Below, piece by piece: positions 4,681-6,474 of a DNA stretch of 6,474 bases (its first letter is position 1; every line of letters starts with the position of its first letter). Made by a program: the position numbers and the translations under genes. Source of the DNA: Deltaproteobacteria bacterium (GTDB lineage Bacteria > Myxococcota_A > Polyangia > HGW-17); contig QKIM01000034.1 of NCBI GenBank assembly GCA_003249585.1, positions 1 to 6,474 on the forward strand, read 5' to 3'. The notes beneath the pieces were generated by a model. That model made no database searches. It worked only from the letters and a program-made list of their open reading frames with translations, and was not told the origin of the DNA.

Positions 4681-6474
4681 ATGCACGCACTCCTTCGACG
4701 TATCCTTCCACTGCTCCTTCTTCCCCTTTGGCTGATGGCGGCTTGCGACGATGACGGCTTTCATTCCGTGGCCCCCATCGATGGCGGTCCCGACGCCGAC
4801 GACGTGATTGAGGATCACGTTTCTCCACCTGACGTGCTCGACGCGGATCCCAACGGGCCAAGCATAGTCATCACCAATCCCGCGGAGGGGCAGGTCGTGA
4901 GCGGAGGGTTCCTGAAGATCACCGCGGTCATCACCTCCGAGTCCAGCACCGTGGACTACGAGGCGGTCACGGCGTATATCGAGGGCGAGACCTACTCCAT
5001 GACGGTCAACCCCAACGTCGAGAACGGCTTCATGGTTACGGTGGATCTCAGCGACGTCCCCGATGGCGACACCGTCATCCGGGTGACCGCTCAGGATATC
5101 CAGGCCCGGGCTTCCTATGCGGATGTCACCTTCAATTACGATCAGGGGCCAACCTTCACCTTCCTCTCCCCCGAGGCCGACGAGCGCTATCACGGCGCGG
5201 CCAATCTGAGCTTCATCGTCACCGACAACGACGGCATTGACGAGTCCAGTGTCACGGCGACCCTCGGAGCGATCCCCCTGGATCTCACCAAGGACTCCGA
5301 GTCCACGGACACGGCCAACGGGCTTCCCGTCTATATCGTCTTCACGGGGAACATCCTTTTCGACGACCCCATGTTCGTTCCGGCACTCTCCGAGGAGCAG
5401 CGGCTCAGTTTCAGCGCCACCAACGGAAACGGGAGCGTCGGGACGGCCACCCTGGACTTTGTGGTGGACAACGACGGGCCCGAGATCACGGTGACGAGCA
5501 TCGTTCCGGGCGAGCTCATCGGCGGGATCATCACGGTGACAGCGGATATCACCGATGACGCTGGGGTCGAAGAGTCCTCCGTCCAGGCCGTGATCGGCAA
5601 CAACTCGGCCAGCTACGTGGTCGAACTGTCGATGGTCGAGGGGACGACCACCTACTCGGGGACCTTCGACACCTCTGTCCTGCCCTCCAATTTTATCTGG
5701 CCTTCCCTGCAGGTCTTTGCCACGGATCTTCTGGGCAATGAGTCTTCCGTGGCCTTTGAGGTCGCGCTGGACAACCAGCCGCCTGTCATGTCCCTCGATC
5801 CTCCCGAGGATTTCCGCATCAAGAAGGAGAACGCCGAAGCGCAGATCGAGTGCTCCTTCGCCTTTGATCCCGTGGGTGCCGGTGCGGCCAATGATCTGAG
5901 CACCGTTGCGCAGGTCATGTGGCTCAGAGCCCGGGTGGAGGATCGCGGCAACTCGGCAGCAGGCATGGCCTGGACGCCCCTCGCCCTCGTGGACCAGGAC
6001 AGTGTCGAGCTGTATATCCTGCCCAGCTCCCTGTATCCACTGGTTATCGACACCAACGGCGACGGGGTCTGCGACGAGATCAACCCTGAGCTCACGCCTA
6101 CGATCCAGCCGACTCCCGAGGGCGGTGAAACCCTGAAACTTGACATGGTCTCCCTCGCGCCAACGGGGGCCGCGGATTTCCGGCCCGACTCGAGTCTTTC
6201 CTATCCAGACGCCAACACCGGCTGTGAGGCACCCGGTGACATCGCCGAGGCCCCGGATCCTCTCTGCCCGACCGTCACCGGCGATATGACCATCACCATA
6301 TGGTACACCTATGACATGAGCGAGCCCGCCATCTATTCGCTGCCGCCCGTTGATGTCACCAACTCCTACCAGTGTACCGGAATTCAGTTTGATGCCCTGG
6401 CGAACAACATCCCCGAGGGGTGGTCCTGCATGGCCGTGCGGTCCAGGGACAACGTGGGGAACGTCGGAGTCTCC
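4681..6474 (+). CDS. Secreted lipoprotein with Ig-like repeats and a calcium-binding loop, C-terminus beyond window
   Basis: An open frame of 598 codons runs off the right edge with no stop. The N-terminus is a lipoprotein signal peptide: R6-R7, a Leu-rich core, and the lipobox LMAAC with C22 as the lipidated residue. It is followed by D23-D24-D25 and a long Asp/Pro-rich spacer to about residue 58. At least three Ig-like beta-sandwich repeats follow, at about 60-155, 157-265 and 267-365; the last two end in V-x-x-D-N-D-G-P or D-N-Q-P-P, the usual boundary signature of bacterial Ig-like/cadherin-like arrays. The later part (366 onward) is less clear but contains D457-T-N-G-D-G-V-C-D-E466, an EF-hand or thrombospondin-3-like calcium loop, and several Cys (C398, C464, and more downstream) that could form disulfides. 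Asp after the lipid Cys retains lipoproteins in the inner membrane in E. coli, but this rule may not hold in this lineage. It is probably a cell-envelope or surface protein for adhesion or structure; the specific role is unknown. Confidence 0.88.
   Translation, partial: MHALLRRILPLLLLPLWLMAACDDDGFHSVAPIDGGPDADDVIEDHVSPPDVLDADPNGPSIVITNPAEGQVVSGGFLKITAVITSESSTVDYEAVTAYIEGETYSMTVNPNVENGFMVTVDLSDVPDGDTVIRVTAQDIQARASYADVTFNYDQGPTFTFLSPEADERYHGAANLSFIVTDNDGIDESSVTATLGAIPLDLTKDSESTDTANGLPVYIVFTGNILFDDPMFVPALSEEQRLSFSATNGNGSVGTATLDFVVDNDGPEITVTSIVPGELIGGIITVTADITDDAGVEESSVQAVIGNNSASYVVELSMVEGTTTYSGTFDTSVLPSNFIWPSLQVFATDLLGNESSVAFEVALDNQPPVMSLDPPEDFRIKKENAEAQIECSFAFDPVGAGAANDLSTVAQVMWLRARVEDRGNSAAGMAWTPLALVDQDSVELYILPSSLYPLVIDTNGDGVCDEINPELTPTIQPTPEGGETLKLDMVSLAPTGAADFRPDSSLSYPDANTGCEAPGDIAEAPDPLCPTVTGDMTITIWYTYDMSEPAIYSLPPVDVTNSYQCTGIQFDALANNIPEGWSCMAVRSRDNVGNVGVS

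Noticed and set aside
4174..5193. 339-codon minus-strand open frame
   Set aside because: It spans the end of one real gene, a promoter region and the start of another, with low-complexity Arg/Ala/Gly sequence and no recognisable motif.

Overview
The window looks like a stretch of GC-rich bacterial chromosome. Evidence for a bacterium is the Shine-Dalgarno sites, a sigma70-like promoter with an extended -10, a classic lipobox signal peptide and a long Asp/Gly-rich surface lipoprotein with Ig-like repeats. The style (Asp-rich lipoprotein, tandem receiver protein, DtxR-FeoA fusion, membrane protein with a C-terminal zinc ribbon) resembles Myxococcota or other former deltaproteobacteria, but this lineage assignment is inference only.

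Left part, minus strand (2613 down to 1): a tightly overlapping three-gene operon. It starts with a tandem receiver-domain protein that has no output domain (1588-2613). Next is a UbiD-family decarboxylase (369-1598, 11 bp overlap), then the first 124 codons of an aconitase X large subunit (1-372, GTGA overlap), which runs off the left edge. A UbiD homologue followed directly by aconitase X is the signature of the archaeal-type modified mevalonate pathway. In that pathway phosphomevalonate dehydratase makes trans-anhydromevalonate 5-phosphate, and a prenyl-FMN-dependent UbiD homologue decarboxylates it to isopentenyl phosphate. Finding the pair in an apparently bacterial genome, headed by a signalling protein, is the most interesting observation here.

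Middle, plus strand: a 129 bp divergent intergenic region separates the operon from a DtxR/MntR-family metal-dependent repressor fused to a FeoA domain (2743-3519). A 16 bp palindrome covers that gene's ribosome binding site and first start-codon base and is a good candidate autoregulatory operator. Next, behind its own candidate promoter, is a five-helix membrane protein with a Gln/Pro/Ala-rich tail and a terminal four-Cys zinc ribbon (3633-4571).

Right part, plus strand: a secreted lipoprotein with at least three Ig-like beta-sandwich repeats and a calcium-binding loop (4681 to beyond the right edge). It has its own extended -10 promoter and a strong ribosome binding site. The three plus-strand genes do not obviously share a function with each other or with the minus-strand operon. 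No tRNA, rRNA, mobile element, CRISPR array or convincing rho-independent terminator was seen.
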